From Mycobacterium sp. URHD0025 (lineage in GTDB: Bacteria > Actinomycetota > Actinomycetes > Mycobacteriales > Mycobacteriaceae): a stretch of 64,000 nucleotides of DNA. The position numbers were made by a program, and so were the translations under genes. The stretch covers positions 124,001 to 188,000 of the forward strand of contig NZ_AUEQ01000001.1 of the NCBI RefSeq assembly GCF_000426065.1. The letters are read 5' to 3'. The notes below the pieces were generated by a model that was not told the DNA's origin, ran no database searches, and saw only the letters and a list, made by a program, of their open reading frames with translations. This document shows, piece by piece, positions 63,811 to 64,000 of this stretch (positions are counted from its first letter, which is position 1; each line of letters opens with the position of its first letter).

Positions 63811-64000
63811 TCAGAGGCCGCGCGCGATCATGTAGGACGAGGCGGCCATCGCGTCACCGGTGATGTAGCTGGCACCGGACTCGGCGACACCGACACCCGA
63901 ACGGCCGAGCTCCTCCACACCCTGAGCGGCCAGCGTCGAGTGCTGGGCGCCGTGGGCGCTGAAGCCGGTCGCGGTCTGCAACGAGACCGGATCCGCGGCA
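63811..64000 (-). CDS. PE5: PE family protein PE5 (C-terminal part)
   Basis: The minus strand at the very end of the window encodes the last 63 residues of a PE protein, entering from the right edge. It contains [19 protein letters not shown], then [22 protein letters not shown], and ends MIARGL, close to my memory of Rv0285 (PE5, 102 aa). The stop is one base from the PPE4 start, as is usual for PE-PPE pairs. The remaining N-terminal part lies outside. Confidence 0.93.
   Translation of the reverse strand, partial: AADPVSLQTATGFSAHGAQHSTLAAQGVEELGRSGVGVAESGASYITGDAMAASSYMIARGL

Overview
The window is high-GC actinobacterial DNA and is almost certainly from a fast-growing Mycolicibacterium (M. 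smegmatis-like). The main evidence is the right-hand end, which holds the distal half of the ESX-3 type VII secretion locus (PE5, PPE4, EsxG, EsxH, EspG3, EccD3, MycP3, EccE3). Many other genes match, from memory, the order of Mycobacterium tuberculosis Rv0285 to Rv0337c, read here in reverse. These are PE5...eccE3, Rv0293c, tam, stf0, a sulfatase, Rv0307c-Rv0310c, Rv0312, Rv0315, tRNA-Gly, dcd, udgA and aspC. Insertions absent from M. tuberculosis break up this backbone. They include a phnF-phnDCE region like that of M. smegmatis, a molybdenum hydroxylase operon and a cysD-cysNC pair.

Layout. 1-6 kb: the 3' part of an AspC/AlaT aminotransferase, a YibE/F membrane protein, and a three-subunit molybdenum hydroxylase operon (FeS, FAD and Mo subunits). 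6-15 kb, mostly minus strand: a run of udgA, CYP140, an MDMPI-fold protein and a SnoaL protein; an Amt-family transporter with a Glu in place of the first twin histidine; a triplicated hairpin repeat; dcd; and two related membrane proteins with Pro-rich tails. A tRNA-Gly(CCC) follows at 15.55 kb. 15.7-23 kb: a hypothetical protein, an LLM flavin oxidoreductase with a TetR regulator, a rhomboid-like protein, a MarR regulator, a large Tat lipoprotein arylsulfatase and a second MDMPI-fold protein. 23-30 kb is the most accessory-looking part. It holds a decayed XRE-type regulator with palindromic operator-like sites, three paralogous AraC regulators (one frameshifted), an AT-richer gap and a GjpA-like secreted protein.

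30-36 kb: the PhnF repressor with two recognisable operators, and the phnD-phnC-phnE-alcohol dehydrogenase operon for phosphate/phosphonate-type uptake. 35.6-44.7 kb: a GH16 glucanase, a secreted cupin, an Rv0312-like Hsp70-fold protein with a Thr/Pro tail, an FAD-Rieske oxidoreductase, a SnoaL protein, an L,D-transpeptidase-like exported protein, a PAP2-diacylglycerol kinase fusion, a second PAP2 protein and an Rv0307c homologue. 44.8-47.9 kb: an AurF-type diiron N-oxygenase translationally coupled to a ferredoxin-ferredoxin reductase fusion, then a convergent TetR gene. 48-53 kb: a sulfation module (sulfatase, Stf0 trehalose sulfotransferase, CysD, CysNC). 53-57 kb: an alpha/beta hydrolase bracketed by two copies of a palindromic repeat, a Tam methyltransferase, an amidohydrolase and the Rv0293c-like hydrolase. 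57-64 kb: ESX-3.

No complete insertion sequence, prophage or CRISPR array was seen. The best second-look items are the Glu-His Amt variant, the AurF plus dedicated electron-transfer module, three envelope proteins that share an actin/Hsp70-like domain plus membrane segment plus low-complexity tail, the AraC paralogue cluster with a broken member, the XRE remnant with matched palindromes, and two dispersed palindromic repeat families.
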